DNA from: Nitrospira sp.
GTDB taxonomy: Bacteria > Nitrospirota > Nitrospiria > Nitrospirales > Nitrospiraceae
Direction of reading: 5' to 3'
DNA: 64,000 nt
NCBI GenBank assembly: GCA_030123625.1
Contig: CP126121.1
Coordinates: 2,458,179-2,522,178, forward strand
Part shown: positions 15,848-25,600 of the stretch, piece after piece
Numbering within the stretch: position 1 is the first letter of the stretch
How the letters are laid out: each line of letters opens with the position of its first letter
Notes under the pieces: model-generated
Database searches by the model: none
What the model saw: only the letters and a program-made list of their open reading frames with translations
What the model was told of the DNA's origin: nothing
Position numbers and translations under genes: made by a program

Positions 15848-16852
15848 TCATTGTTTCGGCGACACGTCGATGATCGCTTCAGCCGGCATGCCTGGTTTAA
15901 GCTCGTGGTTCGGGTTTTCCAGATCTATTTTAATGCGATAGACGAGTGTCACACGCTCCTTGTAAGTCTCCACGCTCTTCGGCGTGAACTCGGCTTGCGA
16001 CGCGATGAACGACACGCGACCGTGATAATCCTTGCCGGGGTATGTGTCCGTGCGCACGATGGCCGGTTGATCCCACCGAACTCGACCCAGATCCGTCTCG
16101 TTGATATAGCCTCGCATCCAGAGCCGGTCGACATCGGCGATCGTGACGACCGGCGTTCCTGGAGCCACGACCTCGCCGAGTTCGGCCTGCCGCACCAAGA
16201 CCACGCCGGAGATCGGAGCCGAGAGGACGGTATAGGACAGATTCACTTTCGCCATCTCCAGATGCTCTTGGGCCAGCTGAAGATTGGCGCGCCGCACGGC
16301 GATTTCTTCCTTGCGGGTGCCTTCGACGATTTGGTCGTAGGTTTCCTTGATGCGTTGATACGTGGCCTCTGCTCGTTTCATCAACGTTTCCGCACTATGG
16401 ACGTCTTCTTGGGACACGGCTTGTTCACCGAGAAGGGCTTGGCGTCGGTAGAATTCGGCACGTTTGAGCTCGCGATCAGACTGCGCGTCGATCAGAGATT
16501 GCTTGGCGGCCTGAATCTCCTGTTTACGGCTCCCGGCCAAGGCCAACTTCAACTCAGCCTCTCGTGTCCGTATCGTGGCCTCGTCCATGCTTACTTGCTG
16601 GCGATAATCGTCGTCGTCCAGTCTGGCCAACAGGTCGCCCTTGTCGACAGATTGGCCCTCTTGGACCGGCAGCTCCACGATGCGGCCCGGCACTTTAAAG
16701 CCCACTACACTCTCATGCGCTTCGATGTTGCCCGCTATCCTGAGCGTATTGTCGGTCGCCCGCTCGGCTAATGAGCCCACATAGAGATATCCACCGGCGA
16801 TCGCCGCCAGGACGGCAAGCACTATGACCACTATTCGTTTCTTCGCTTCCAT
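15848..16852 (-). CDS. HlyD-family periplasmic adaptor (YbhG-like)
   Basis: A 334-residue membrane-fusion protein: N-terminal membrane anchor (RIVVIVLAVLAAIAGGYLYV), biotinyl-lipoyl halves (FKVPGRIVELPVQEGQSVDKGDLLARLD), a long coiled-coil hairpin (about 85-190, rich in E/A/R/Q) and a beta-barrel part (SAPISGVVLVRQAELGEVV). It should link the ABC permeases to an outer membrane channel. No TolC-like gene is in the operon. The order regulator, adaptor, ATPases, permeases matches the E. coli ybiH(cecR)-ybhGFSR operon. Confidence 0.9.
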   Translation of the reverse strand: MEAKKRIVVIVLAVLAAIAGGYLYVGSLAERATDNTLRIAGNIEAHESVVGFKVPGRIVELPVQEGQSVDKGDLLARLDDDDYRQQVSMDEATIRTREAELKLALAGSRKQEIQAAKQSLIDAQSDRELKRAEFYRRQALLGEQAVSQEDVHSAETLMKRAEATYQRIKETYDQIVEGTRKEEIAVRRANLQLAQEHLEMAKVNLSYTVLSAPISGVVLVRQAELGEVVAPGTPVVTIADVDRLWMRGYINETDLGRVRWDQPAIVRTDTYPGKDYHGRVSFIASQAEFTPKSVETYKERVTLVYRIKIDLENPNHELKPGMPAEAIIDVSPKQ

Positions 16853-16858
16853 ACAATG

Positions 16859-17509
16859 TCAATATGGTCGCGATGACCGGACTCTCTCCGTGGTCAATCC
16901 TTCCAGCACGACCCGCATGATGGCGGTAAAGCCGCTTTTGGGTGTGAGACCAAGTTCCTCCATCTTGGACGGATTCATCACGGCCCGTACCGCGCCCAGG
17001 AGGATTTCGATCGCCAGTTTGGGTGGAATGTCCTGGCGGATGAGTCCGGCTCGGCGACCTTCCAGGAACACCTTGCCGAAATGACGTTGAATCAAGTCCC
17101 GCCTCCGGCCCTCCACCACCGCAAACAACTCCGGCGACTCGCGGCGGATGTCACGCAAGAACGGCGGCCGAATCTCCTCCATGTGTCCCTGCACACATTC
17201 GAGGAGACGGCGCAGCGCCACGAGGCAATCGGATGAGGATACGGAGGTAATGCGACTCAGATCGGCATCGACGTTCCGGAACTTTTCAAGGATGACGGCT
17301 TCCACGAGCGCCGTTTTGCTCGGAAAACAGGCGTAGAGCGTCTTTTTGCTCATGGCCATCTCATGAGCCAGATCGTCCATCGTGACGTTCCGAAACCCAT
17401 GGGCAAAAAAGTGATGTCGAGATTCTCTGATGATGCGTTGGAAGGACTTTTGCGCGGGAGATTCCACTACCGGTTTCACGCGCGATATGGGGGACTTCTT
17501 CGTCATCAC
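16859..17509 (-). CDS. TetR-family repressor of the exporter operon
   Basis: A 216-residue TetR/AcrR regulator. The N-terminal helix-turn-helix reads GFRNVTMDDLAHEMAMSKKTLYACFPSKTALVEAV (in parts), and the C-terminal half would bind ligand. It is the first gene of the exporter operon, with six bases to the adaptor gene. A 28-bp palindrome covers its promoter, so it very likely represses the whole operon, including itself. The start codon is only ten bases beyond the -10 box and has no clear ribosome binding site. Confidence 0.9.
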   Translation of the reverse strand: MMTKKSPISRVKPVVESPAQKSFQRIIRESRHHFFAHGFRNVTMDDLAHEMAMSKKTLYACFPSKTALVEAVILEKFRNVDADLSRITSVSSSDCLVALRRLLECVQGHMEEIRPPFLRDIRRESPELFAVVEGRRRDLIQRHFGKVFLEGRRAGLIRQDIPPKLAIEILLGAVRAVMNPSKMEELGLTPKSGFTAIMRVVLEGLTTERVRSSRPY

Positions 17510-17512
17510 TCT

Positions 17513-17546
17513 GGAAACTATACTAGTACTTCTAGTTTCCAGTCAA
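17513..17546 (-). promoter_or_regulatory. Exporter operon promoter overlapped by a palindromic operator
   Basis: On the minus strand TTGACT (17546-17541) and TATAGT (17522-17517) are separated by 18 bases, a strong sigma-70 type promoter. The palindrome GGAAACTA-N12-TAGTTTCC (17513-17540) spans the spacer and the -10 box exactly. This is the size and symmetry expected for a TetR-family operator. The predicted transcript start lies within about five bases of the regulator's ATG. Confidence 0.75.
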
Positions 17547-17614
17547 TGCGGTGCAAGCGCCGGGCTGTTGCTGCCGGCTTTGAAGCTATACCTCCGGGAT
17601 AATGACGCGCCCAT

Positions 17615-20005
17615 CTATTTTTCTTTGCTTTCGCTCCAGGCAGCCACTGCCTGCGCCATCTCTTCCAGTCGCAGAGCGGCACGCCCGAACACGGTGTCGG
17701 GTGGGTAGGAACCGTCAAGTCCTCGTTCGCCCACCGGGATGCCGGTGAGTAATTCCAAAGCTTCCTCGATCATATTCACGGCATAGACCGAAAAATGTCC
17801 GGACTCGACGGCCTCGACGACGTCGCGTCGAAGGGCCAAATGCTTGGTGTTGCGGGCGGGGATGATCACGCCCTGTTTTCCGGTCAATCCCTTCCGGGAA
17901 CAGGATTCGAAGAAACCCTCGATCTTTTCGTTCACCCCTCCGATCGGCTGTATTTCGCCCAGCTGATTGACGGAGCCGGTCACGGCCAGCCATTGATGAA
18001 TCGGCAGATCGGCCAGACTGGAGAGAATGGCGGCGAGCTCGGCCACGGCGGCGCTGTCGCCTTCCACTTCGGAATAGGTCTGCTCAAAGGTCAATGAGGC
18101 GCTCACCGCGAAGGGATGAACGCCGGCAAACTTGCCGGCTAAATATCCGGCTAACGTCAGCACCCCTTTGCTGTGAATCGTCCCGGCGAGTTCCGCCTCC
18201 CGCTGGATATCGATCACGCCCTTGGTGCCGACATATGTTCGAGCCGTGATGCGCGTGGGCCGACCGAACGCGTAGTCGCCGAGCTGATAAACCGAGAGGC
18301 CGTTGACCTGACCGACGACGTCGCCGTCAAGATCGACCATCAACGTTCCCTCTTTGATCTCATCCTGAATCCAGTGCTCGACCAGATTGGAACGACGGCG
18401 TTTATGCGTGACGGCAGCATCGACGTCCGCCCGCGTCACAAAAGAATGGCCATCCTTTCTGGCCCAGTATCCGGCTTCGCGGATGAGATCGCTGATGAGG
18501 CTGAACCGGAGCGACAGACGATCATGCCGATCGGCGAAACGGAGTCCTTGCCGAATGATTTCGGCCACCGCATCGGCACCGAAGTGCGGGAGCCCTTCTT
18601 CGCGGCAGAGTTTGCCGATGAATCGAGCATATTGCCGGTCCTGGCGCTCGCTTCTCGCGACCTCGGTGTCGAAGTCCGCCTTTACCTTGAAAAGCTTCCC
18701 GAAGTCTTCTTCATACGCTTGCAGGATATGGTAGAGGATGGGCGGCCCGACCATGATGACCTTGACGTTCACCGGGATGGGTTCAGGCCTCAGTCCCGCC
18801 GTCGAGAATCCGTAGAATTCTCCGGGATCTTCGATCTTCACCTCGCCTGTCTTAATCACGCGCTTTAACGCATCCCACGAGAAGGGTTGGCGCAGCATGT
18901 CCAACGCATTCACGATCAAGTAGCCTCCGTTGGCCAGCAGCACGGCACCGGCGCGGATCTCCATGAAGTCGGTGTACATCACACCCATGTGGGCACGCCG
19001 CTCGATCTTCCCGATCAGATTGGTATAGGTCGGGTGCGATTCGTCGATGACTGGGGCACCTGCCGTCGGGTCGTGCTGGACAATGAGATTAACCAGAAAG
19101 CGCGTCATGTCCGGTCGCTTGAATTCCAAGCCGGGGATGGCGATGGTGGGACCTTCGTGCGGGAGAAAGTCCTTGTAATGATGAACGATATCGTCTCGAA
19201 CCTGTTCCAGAAAGGTGGAAACAGCGGACAAGTTTTGATAGGTCCGTCGTAGGGTTTCATAACGGCCTTCCAAGATGTTCATGACCAATTGGCGATCCAG
19301 GTGTTGCTGCCGATGTTCAGCCTCTTTCTCAAGGCCGTGGATACGGACATGGAACTCACGGATTTCGCCTTCAAGGGCCTTGCGTCGTTCACTCAAGTCC
19401 CGCTGTTCCTCGTCGGTCATCGCTTCCATATCAGCGTCGGTCATGGACTTGCCGGCCTTGAGGGGGACAATCCCGAAGCCGACCGAGGTTTCCTCAAACC
19501 CAAACCCGCGAGTGCGGCTGAGTTCCGTCAGTTCATGGAAGAGCGCTTTTTTCTTGGTATCGATGTCGTCGTGCAATTTAGCTTTGGCATCGAGATACTT
19601 CTTGCTCTCAAACGCCAGAGGGATGTCGCGCCGCAATCCCTCGATGAATCCCGCCATTTCTCGTTTGAACGCTGCGCCTTGTCCGGCCGGAAGCGCGAGA
19701 GAGGTCGGACGAGAGGGGTCTTGGAAGTTATTGACATAGCACCAGTCGGACGGGGCGGGAGCCGCTTGAGCCAGGCGTTTCACCATCTGTCGAACGAGCG
19801 TGCCTTTCCCCGTGCCGACGGGACCTGATATGTACAGATTGAATCCGGGGCTCTTCACGTGCAGCCCGAATTCCAGGGCCTCAACCGCCCGTTCCTGCCC
19901 GATGATTTCCGTGAGGGGTTCCAACTCGCTCGTATCTTCAAAGCCGAGTTGCGCCGGGTCGATGATCGGCGAGAGCATTGAGACAGGAACTTTGAATTTG
20001 TCCAT
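17615..20005 (-). CDS. Lon-family ATP-dependent protease (LonB/YcbZ-like)
   Basis: A 796-residue AAA-protease of the archaeal-LonB/YcbZ type: an N-terminal domain without a classical Lon substrate domain, Walker A GPVGTGKGT (61-69), a long helical insertion (about 170-260), and a C-terminal serine-lysine protease domain. The catalytic dyad is Ser651 (VEGDSAAV) and Lys694 (GGVNEKIEG). It should degrade unfolded or regulatory proteins in the cytosol. It starts six bases after the ribosome-hibernation gene, forming a two-gene stress operon. Confidence 0.88.
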   Translation of the reverse strand: MDKFKVPVSMLSPIIDPAQLGFEDTSELEPLTEIIGQERAVEALEFGLHVKSPGFNLYISGPVGTGKGTLVRQMVKRLAQAAPAPSDWCYVNNFQDPSRPTSLALPAGQGAAFKREMAGFIEGLRRDIPLAFESKKYLDAKAKLHDDIDTKKKALFHELTELSRTRGFGFEETSVGFGIVPLKAGKSMTDADMEAMTDEEQRDLSERRKALEGEIREFHVRIHGLEKEAEHRQQHLDRQLVMNILEGRYETLRRTYQNLSAVSTFLEQVRDDIVHHYKDFLPHEGPTIAIPGLEFKRPDMTRFLVNLIVQHDPTAGAPVIDESHPTYTNLIGKIERRAHMGVMYTDFMEIRAGAVLLANGGYLIVNALDMLRQPFSWDALKRVIKTGEVKIEDPGEFYGFSTAGLRPEPIPVNVKVIMVGPPILYHILQAYEEDFGKLFKVKADFDTEVARSERQDRQYARFIGKLCREEGLPHFGADAVAEIIRQGLRFADRHDRLSLRFSLISDLIREAGYWARKDGHSFVTRADVDAAVTHKRRRSNLVEHWIQDEIKEGTLMVDLDGDVVGQVNGLSVYQLGDYAFGRPTRITARTYVGTKGVIDIQREAELAGTIHSKGVLTLAGYLAGKFAGVHPFAVSASLTFEQTYSEVEGDSAAVAELAAILSSLADLPIHQWLAVTGSVNQLGEIQPIGGVNEKIEGFFESCSRKGLTGKQGVIIPARNTKHLALRRDVVEAVESGHFSVYAVNMIEEALELLTGIPVGERGLDGSYPPDTVFGRAALRLEEMAQAVAAWSESKEK

Positions 20006-20011
20006 CGTCGT

Positions 20012-20563
20012 CTACGGCACCTTCGTGATGGGCGGCGGGAGCGTGACGACTGTTGCCTGTGGACCTTTGTCACCCTGCTCCAAGCCGAAGACGACTTCCG
20101 TGCCGTCTTCCAGTTCCTCAAGCGTGAGTCCTTGCAGCGCATTCGCATGAAAATAGACCTCACCGCCGCCCTCTCGCAGGATAAAGCCGTATTGCTCCTT
20201 GGGGAACAGCTTGCTAATCACCCCGCGATGAGGCGGCACGGGAGGCAGGCGTACTTCAGTCTCGGCGCGTTTGTCGCGATATTTGCGGAGTTCGATGCCG
20301 ACTGCGTCAAACGCGTCGCGGATCGCTTCTTCGAATGTTTTGTTCTCTTTTCGGGCGGTCAGGGTATGGCGTCCGGGCAATGTCACGATGATGAGCGCCT
20401 CCGCCACGTTCGCGAGTTTCTTATGGTGCCGATTTTTGGTCAACGTGACTCGGCCGTGAATTAAGTCGTCGTGCCCTCGTTGCAAATCATCCATGCGGGC
20501 TTCAATCTCCATTTTCCACCGGGGGGTCATGGTGACATTGCGGCTTTCAATTTCCAGTTCCAT
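20012..20563 (-). CDS. Hibernation-factor (HPF) domain fused to a cold-shock domain
   Basis: A 183-residue fusion. The N-terminal 105 or so residues match the S30AE/HPF fold (ESRNVTMTPRWKMEIEARMDDL, RVTLTKNRHHKK, EALIIVTLPGRHTLTARKEN, FEEAIRDAFDAVGIEL). The C-terminal 60 residues form a cold-shock barrel (RGVISKLFPKEQYGFILREGG, EVYFHANAL). HPF domains bind the 30S decoding region to silence ribosomes, and cold-shock domains bind RNA; the fusion should act on ribosomes or mRNA in stress. The start at 20563 is set by GGAGG four bases before ATG. Confidence 0.88.
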   Translation of the reverse strand: MELEIESRNVTMTPRWKMEIEARMDDLQRGHDDLIHGRVTLTKNRHHKKLANVAEALIIVTLPGRHTLTARKENKTFEEAIRDAFDAVGIELRKYRDKRAETEVRLPPVPPHRGVISKLFPKEQYGFILREGGGEVYFHANALQGLTLEELEDGTEVVFGLEQGDKGPQATVVTLPPPITKVP

Positions 20564-20833
20564 TGTGCCTCCACATCTTGATGGTTCAGCTGTCACCAAC
20601 CGGGTCGCAAACGATATGCCGACTTGATTAGAGTGAAGGGTTATCAGAAACTCAGCAAGGCCTATCGATTTGTGGGGCCTTGGTTCTTACGGCTGATTTC
20701 GCCATTGGCGCCTTTTTCCACAGTGACCGGCCGACTGCTGGAGCTGAATGCGACAATCTTCGTTCTCGACATCGCCATTGACGGATCATCGAATGGCTGT
20801 AGAGCGGGAATATGACTTGCGTACTGTAGCGGT

Positions 20834-21919
20834 ATGTCAAAGTTGAGCAAACTTGCACTGGAAGAGTATTTGCGGACGCGTTTTGGCCCCTCCGTCAAGC
20901 TGCGGTCCTATGGAGTTATCGGCAAAGAGAGTTCCAAAGGGGCACAGAAGCGTTATGGGTACGGCACGCCGGTCAAATTGACGTTCCAAATCGGTCAACG
21001 AGTTCAATCTGCCGTCCTCGAAACCATGAAGCCGGGTCCGTTCGGGCATGAACATATGGCCGATCGCGCTCAAGCCATGTTGTGGGACTACGATTCCTAT
21101 GGACGCCTGCCTCGCCATGTGAAGGCCCTTGATGTGGGTGCGTTCGATACCAAGCAGGCGCTCTTTTCTGTAGCCGAGGCACGGGAATTCTTCGTCCTGA
21201 ATGAATGGACCGAGGGGACAAGCTATCACGGGGATCTTGAGCGATTGATGAAAGGCGGCACGTTACGGAAGTCGGATCGACAACGCGCAATCGCCTTGGC
21301 GCGCTATCTGGCCACAATCCATGCGAAAAAGCGGCGTGATCCGGATTTGTACAAGCGTCGGCTGCGTGAATTGATCGGTCACGGCGAATGCATCATGGGA
21401 TTGACCGACAGCTATCCGGCGCGCTGCGGCTTTATTACCGGCGATCTATTGCGGACAGTGGAGGAAGCCTGCAATCGATGGCGATGGCGCCTTCGCGATA
21501 AAGCCCATCGGTTGTCCCAGGTTCACGGAGATTTCCATCCATACAATGTGCTGTTCCGTACCGGGACGGATTTTGCGGTGTTGGATCGGTCTCGAGGAGA
21601 ATGGGGCGAGCCGGCCGACGACATCACCGCGATGACGATCAACTATCTGCTCAATTCATTGATTCGTTGGGGGACGCTCAAGGGGCCATTCGAGGTCTTG
21701 TTCCGGCTGTTCTGGGATACCTATGTGGAAACCAGCGGCGATAAGGAAGTGATGGAAACGACCGCACCATTCTTCGCCTTTCGCGGCCTGGTCGTAGCCA
21801 GCCCGCTCTGGTATCCCAATTTGTCGACTGAGATCCGGCGCAGCCTGTTTCATTTCATCGAGAATGTCCTCGATGTGTCGTGCTTTGAACCGGAGCGAGT
21901 GAATGAATACTGCATTTGA
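20834..21919 (+). CDS. Aminoglycoside phosphotransferase-fold kinase, substrate unknown
   Basis: A 361-residue APH/choline kinase-like protein. The catalytic loop is HGDFHPYNVLF (near residue 230) and the metal-binding DFG-equivalent is LDRSRGEWGEPADDI. The loop aspartate and asparagine are present, so it is probably active, but the Asp of the second motif is followed by arginine rather than the usual F/W. The next gene on the same strand is an APS kinase-like P-loop protein. In other bacteria APH-like and P-loop kinase domains occur fused in one protein, so the two may work together. Antibiotic resistance is only one of many possible roles. The ribosome binding site is weak. Confidence 0.75.
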   Translation: MSKLSKLALEEYLRTRFGPSVKLRSYGVIGKESSKGAQKRYGYGTPVKLTFQIGQRVQSAVLETMKPGPFGHEHMADRAQAMLWDYDSYGRLPRHVKALDVGAFDTKQALFSVAEAREFFVLNEWTEGTSYHGDLERLMKGGTLRKSDRQRAIALARYLATIHAKKRRDPDLYKRRLRELIGHGECIMGLTDSYPARCGFITGDLLRTVEEACNRWRWRLRDKAHRLSQVHGDFHPYNVLFRTGTDFAVLDRSRGEWGEPADDITAMTINYLLNSLIRWGTLKGPFEVLFRLFWDTYVETSGDKEVMETTAPFFAFRGLVVASPLWYPNLSTEIRRSLFHFIENVLDVSCFEPERVNEYCI

Positions 21920-21923
21920 AAAG

Positions 21924-22040
21924 TCATTGGTCAATCGTCATTCGCCATTGGTGGAGAGTGAAGTCCATCGCGTGAGCACAATCAGTTAAGTCCAATCAAC
22001 CATTAACCATTCCCCATTGACCCATGACCATTGACCATCT
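21924..22040. repeat. Heptamer array between two kinase genes
   Basis: Left arm 21924-21951: TCATTGG, TCAATCG, TCATTCG, CCATTGG. Right arm 21999-22040: ACCATTA, ACCATTC, CCCATTG, ACCCATG, ACCATTG, ACCATCT. The arms are related as imperfect reverse complements (CATTGGT against ACCATTG). The spacer holds less regular DNA. The right arm runs through the start codon of the next gene (ATG at 22024). Confidence 0.75.
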
Positions 22041-22560
22041 CCCAAGCTTTGCCATTTGGCTCACCGGTTTGCCCGCCTCAGGGAAGAGCACCATCGTTGC
22101 CGCGCTCAAGCCGCAGCTGGAAGCGCTGAACTTATCCGTTGAAGTGCTGGAATCAGATGCGGTAAGGCGTACGCTGACGCCGACTCCGACCTACTCACAG
22201 CCGGAGCGGGATCTCTTTTACCGGGCTCTGGCGTTCATGGGCGCAAAGCTCGTATCGCACGGCGTTACGGTCATCTTCGATGCGACAGCCAACAGGCGCG
22301 CCTACCGTGACTTTGCCCGCAGCTTAATTCCCACATTCATTGAAGTGTGGGTGGAATGTCCATTGGAGCTGGCTATGCAGCGCGACTACAAGGGGACCTA
22401 TCAACGCGGACGACGAGGAGAATCCTCTACCGTACCGGGCCTGCAAGATCCCTACGAAGCGCCGTTGAACCCGGATGTGAGAATCGATACGACGAAGCTC
22501 TCAGCAAGGGAAGCAGCAGAAACAATATTGGAATATGTGAAGACGACAATAGCAGGCTGA
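22024..22560 (+). CDS. Adenylylsulfate kinase-like P-loop kinase
   Basis: A 178-residue P-loop kinase with Walker A GLPASGKST, then LESDAVRRTLTPTPTYSQPERD and IFDATANRRAYRDFAR, all in the order of CysC (APS kinase). Compared with true APS kinase the DGDxxR motif reads ESDAVR, and the 3'-phosphate donor site is less well kept, so the substrate may not be APS. No sulfate assimilation gene is close. The start codon lies inside a heptamer repeat, and the first six codons are therefore repeat-derived. No ribosome binding site is seen. Confidence 0.75.
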   Translation: MTIDHLPSFAIWLTGLPASGKSTIVAALKPQLEALNLSVEVLESDAVRRTLTPTPTYSQPERDLFYRALAFMGAKLVSHGVTVIFDATANRRAYRDFARSLIPTFIEVWVECPLELAMQRDYKGTYQRGRRGESSTVPGLQDPYEAPLNPDVRIDTTKLSAREAAETILEYVKTTIAG

Positions 22561-22632
22561 TTCTGCCGCTTCACGGCTCTTCTTGCATCGCTGCTTGATG
22601 AGGCTCTCCCTCGCTCGATATAGTGCCGTGTC

Positions 22633-25600
22633 ATGCATAAGAAGCTTGCGTCCAATCGTAGAGAGAGGGACGGTCCCCTTTCGGAAGCGAGAGCAGACCC
22701 CCTTACTTCTGCTCCCGCCTCAGCAGCGCTTCTTGCCGCATTTCGCGCTCTCGCCGTCAACGATCTGTACACGATGGCTCCGAAGCAGTCTGTTGTCCGG
22801 GGGTACGACTATTATCGGCAGCAGCGGCTTCAGCACTATGCCTGGAGCGAGGATCGCGCCATGTTGACCGCGCAAGTGCGAGGAACCAGGCTGTACGAAG
22901 TCATCTTTTCTCTCGACGACGGGTTCCTGTCCGCCTCCTGCGATTGCCCGGCATGGGATCCCGACTGGCTCTGTAAACATGTCCTTTGCGCCTCTTTTGC
23001 CACCAAGCATCTGCTTTCACCTGAGACGTTCCAATTGCTCGACCGGCAACAATCCCACCTAGCCGCGCTCCGAACTGAGTTGCTTGGCGAGCTCGCCGAA
23101 TCGGGTTCGAGCAAGGGGACAGGCACTTCTCCAAGGGAGGACGGTCTTGCGTCGGGCTATGAAATCGTGATCGACGCCGTCCGGCCGTATCCGCAACTCG
23201 TGATCCACCGGGACGGTGTGCGGCTTCCTGCAGGGTGGGCCTCCGCGTTGCCGGCCGAGCTGCGTCCAATGCTGAATCCGTCCTGGTTTGCATCGGGGTG
23301 TGGAGATGAGCCCTTACAGCGCTATCTCGGCCGCTCCAAGCACCGATTCCCGATCGTGCTGAAAACCTGCCAAGAATCGATCACTCTTCAATGGGCGCCG
23401 TCGGTCCAGTGTCGGAGCAAGACGGAGATTGCTGTCGCGGGCGAGGGCGTGAAAGTTCGCGCGGTCTGTGTGGCAGATGGGATAGCGCTCGACCGGATCG
23501 TTCGCGTCCGCAACTTCGTGGCGGATGTGAGAGGCCGTCGCTTGCTCCTTATGGAGGACGAAAGCGGATGGGCCTCGTTCCGCGTGTTGCGAGACGGGTT
23601 CAAGGGGTTCAACGCTTATCAGTATGGAGAACCGGGTGAGACGTTGTGCGCGGCGATCTTGCCGGACGGCCGGGGCTGTGGGCGCCTGCATGGCATTCAT
23701 GATGAGACGGAGTTCACCGTCTCACGAGATGAGTTCCGATCCGCGCAGATCGATCTGATCCACAAACAGGCCGACAAGACCCTGCGCGATCTTCTGTTGC
23801 GCGTGGATGGGGCAGAAGCACAGGTTCATCCGTCTGTCCCTGTGTCGGCGGCCGAAGAGGTATCGTACTCGTTGATTCTGGCGCCTCTCTCCGACGAGGC
23901 CGGCGCGCCGACCACCGCATGGACGTTGCAGGCGCAATGCCGGCGCGGCGATGGCCCGTTTGCGCCGAGCGCCTCGACCTTTTCCTTTATCTCAGCGTTG
24001 GAACAGGGCCGTTATGTTTCCCCTCCGTTGCGGGCGCAGAAACGCAAGGTCGTGCTCTACGATCTGTTCTTCACGTTGCTCACGGTCGGCGAAGCCAAGG
24101 AACGGGACCGCCGCATCAAGACGGCGCTGGACCAGACCGATTGGACGCGGAGCATTCGTCTTGAGGCTGCTCAATGGCTGAGACACCATCTGTCGGTATA
24201 TGTCAGGCCGGATGTGCGATTGCAGGTTGAGAACGAGCGGTGGACGTTGCAGGCGATCGACAAAAGCCGCGAAATGTTGCTGTACCGAATTCCATTCGAA
24301 GTCTTTGGTTTGGAGGCTTTTCGCGGGATGCAGCCGTACGATGCTATGACGATCGACTCCCAGGTGCTGTTCCAACGTTTGCCGGATCTCTTGGAAAAAC
24401 TGACGGCAGCCGAGATCACGTTGCTCTACGAAGACCAGCCGCTCCGAACCACTCGATGGGACTGCTCCGTGCAAGTCGGACGTCAGGACCGAGAGGAGAC
24501 CGGGATCGAGTGGTTCGAGATCCGGCCGGAAATTCGCTGCGACGGCATGTCGGTCAATGAGGCGGAATGGCGGCAAGCTCTCCGGCAGGGCGGACTGATC
24601 CGGACGACGCACGGCTTGCGGGTTTTGGACAGCCGGACCATGGAACGGCTGCGCGCGATCATCGGCCTCACGGGTGAAGCCCGGGCGGATCGGAAAACAG
24701 CGGAAGTCGTCCGCGTGCCCAGGTTGCAGATCCTCGACTGGCTGGCGTTGCGAGAGCAGGGCATCCCCGTGTCGTTGCCAGCCGAGGACGAGGCGGTGCT
24801 GGCACGTTTGCTGGGATTCGAGCGGATCGAGAAACCGCCGTTGCCGAAAGGCGTCCATGCGGTGCTTCGTCCTTACCAGCGGGAGGGCTATGCCTGGCTG
24901 ACATTTCTCTACGAGCACCGGTTCGGCGCCTGCCTGGCCGACGACATGGGATTGGGGAAGACTCTCCAAACCATCTGCCTGCTGGCCGCCATCGAGGAGG
25001 GACGCTTCAAGGCGGCTCGCGGAGTGAAGGGACCTCATCTGATCGTCGTGCCGACGAGTCTCCTCTTCAACTGGGAACAGGAACTGGCGCGTTTCGCGCC
25101 CGGCTTGAAGGTCCATGTCTACAGTGGAAACGATCGGGCGCTTCATGTCAAAGACGGCGAGGTAGTGATCACGACCTATGGGCTTGTCCGCCGCGACATC
25201 GAGACCTTGGAGCGGATGACCTTTCATGTGATCGTGTTCGATGAAGCGCAGGCGGTAAAGAATATCCTGGCTGACACAACGGGCGCGGTCCGCCGACTCA
25301 AGGGGCGCTTCAAGATCGCGCTGACCGGCACGCCGATTGAAAACCATCTGGGCGAGTATTTCTCCGTGATCGATCTGTGCGTGCCCGGACTCCTCGGCGA
25401 GTACGAGCGGTTCAAAACGGATGTGAAACGGGTCGCGGATCGCACGCTCGATCGGTTGCTGCGCCGGACGCGGCCTTTTATTCTACGACGGACCAAAGCC
25501 GAGATTCTCCATGACCTCCCGCCGAAAACGGAGCATGAGGTATTCCTCGAGTTGACCGACCGCCAAAAGGCGCTCTACCAACAGACGGTCGCCCAGGTTC

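Noticed and set aside
15761-16771. A 336-codon plus-strand frame opposite the HlyD gene
   Set aside because: The HlyD adaptor with its lipoyl and coiled-coil parts fits the operon; the antisense frame has no ribosome binding site.
20834-21919. Call as an aminoglycoside resistance gene
   Set aside because: Only the kinase fold is shared; the residues around the metal site differ and the neighbour is a CysC-like kinase, so resistance is not supported.
23992-25347. A 451-codon minus-strand frame inside the SNF2 gene
   Set aside because: It lies wholly antisense to conserved helicase motifs; GC-rich coding DNA leaves long antisense frames open by chance.
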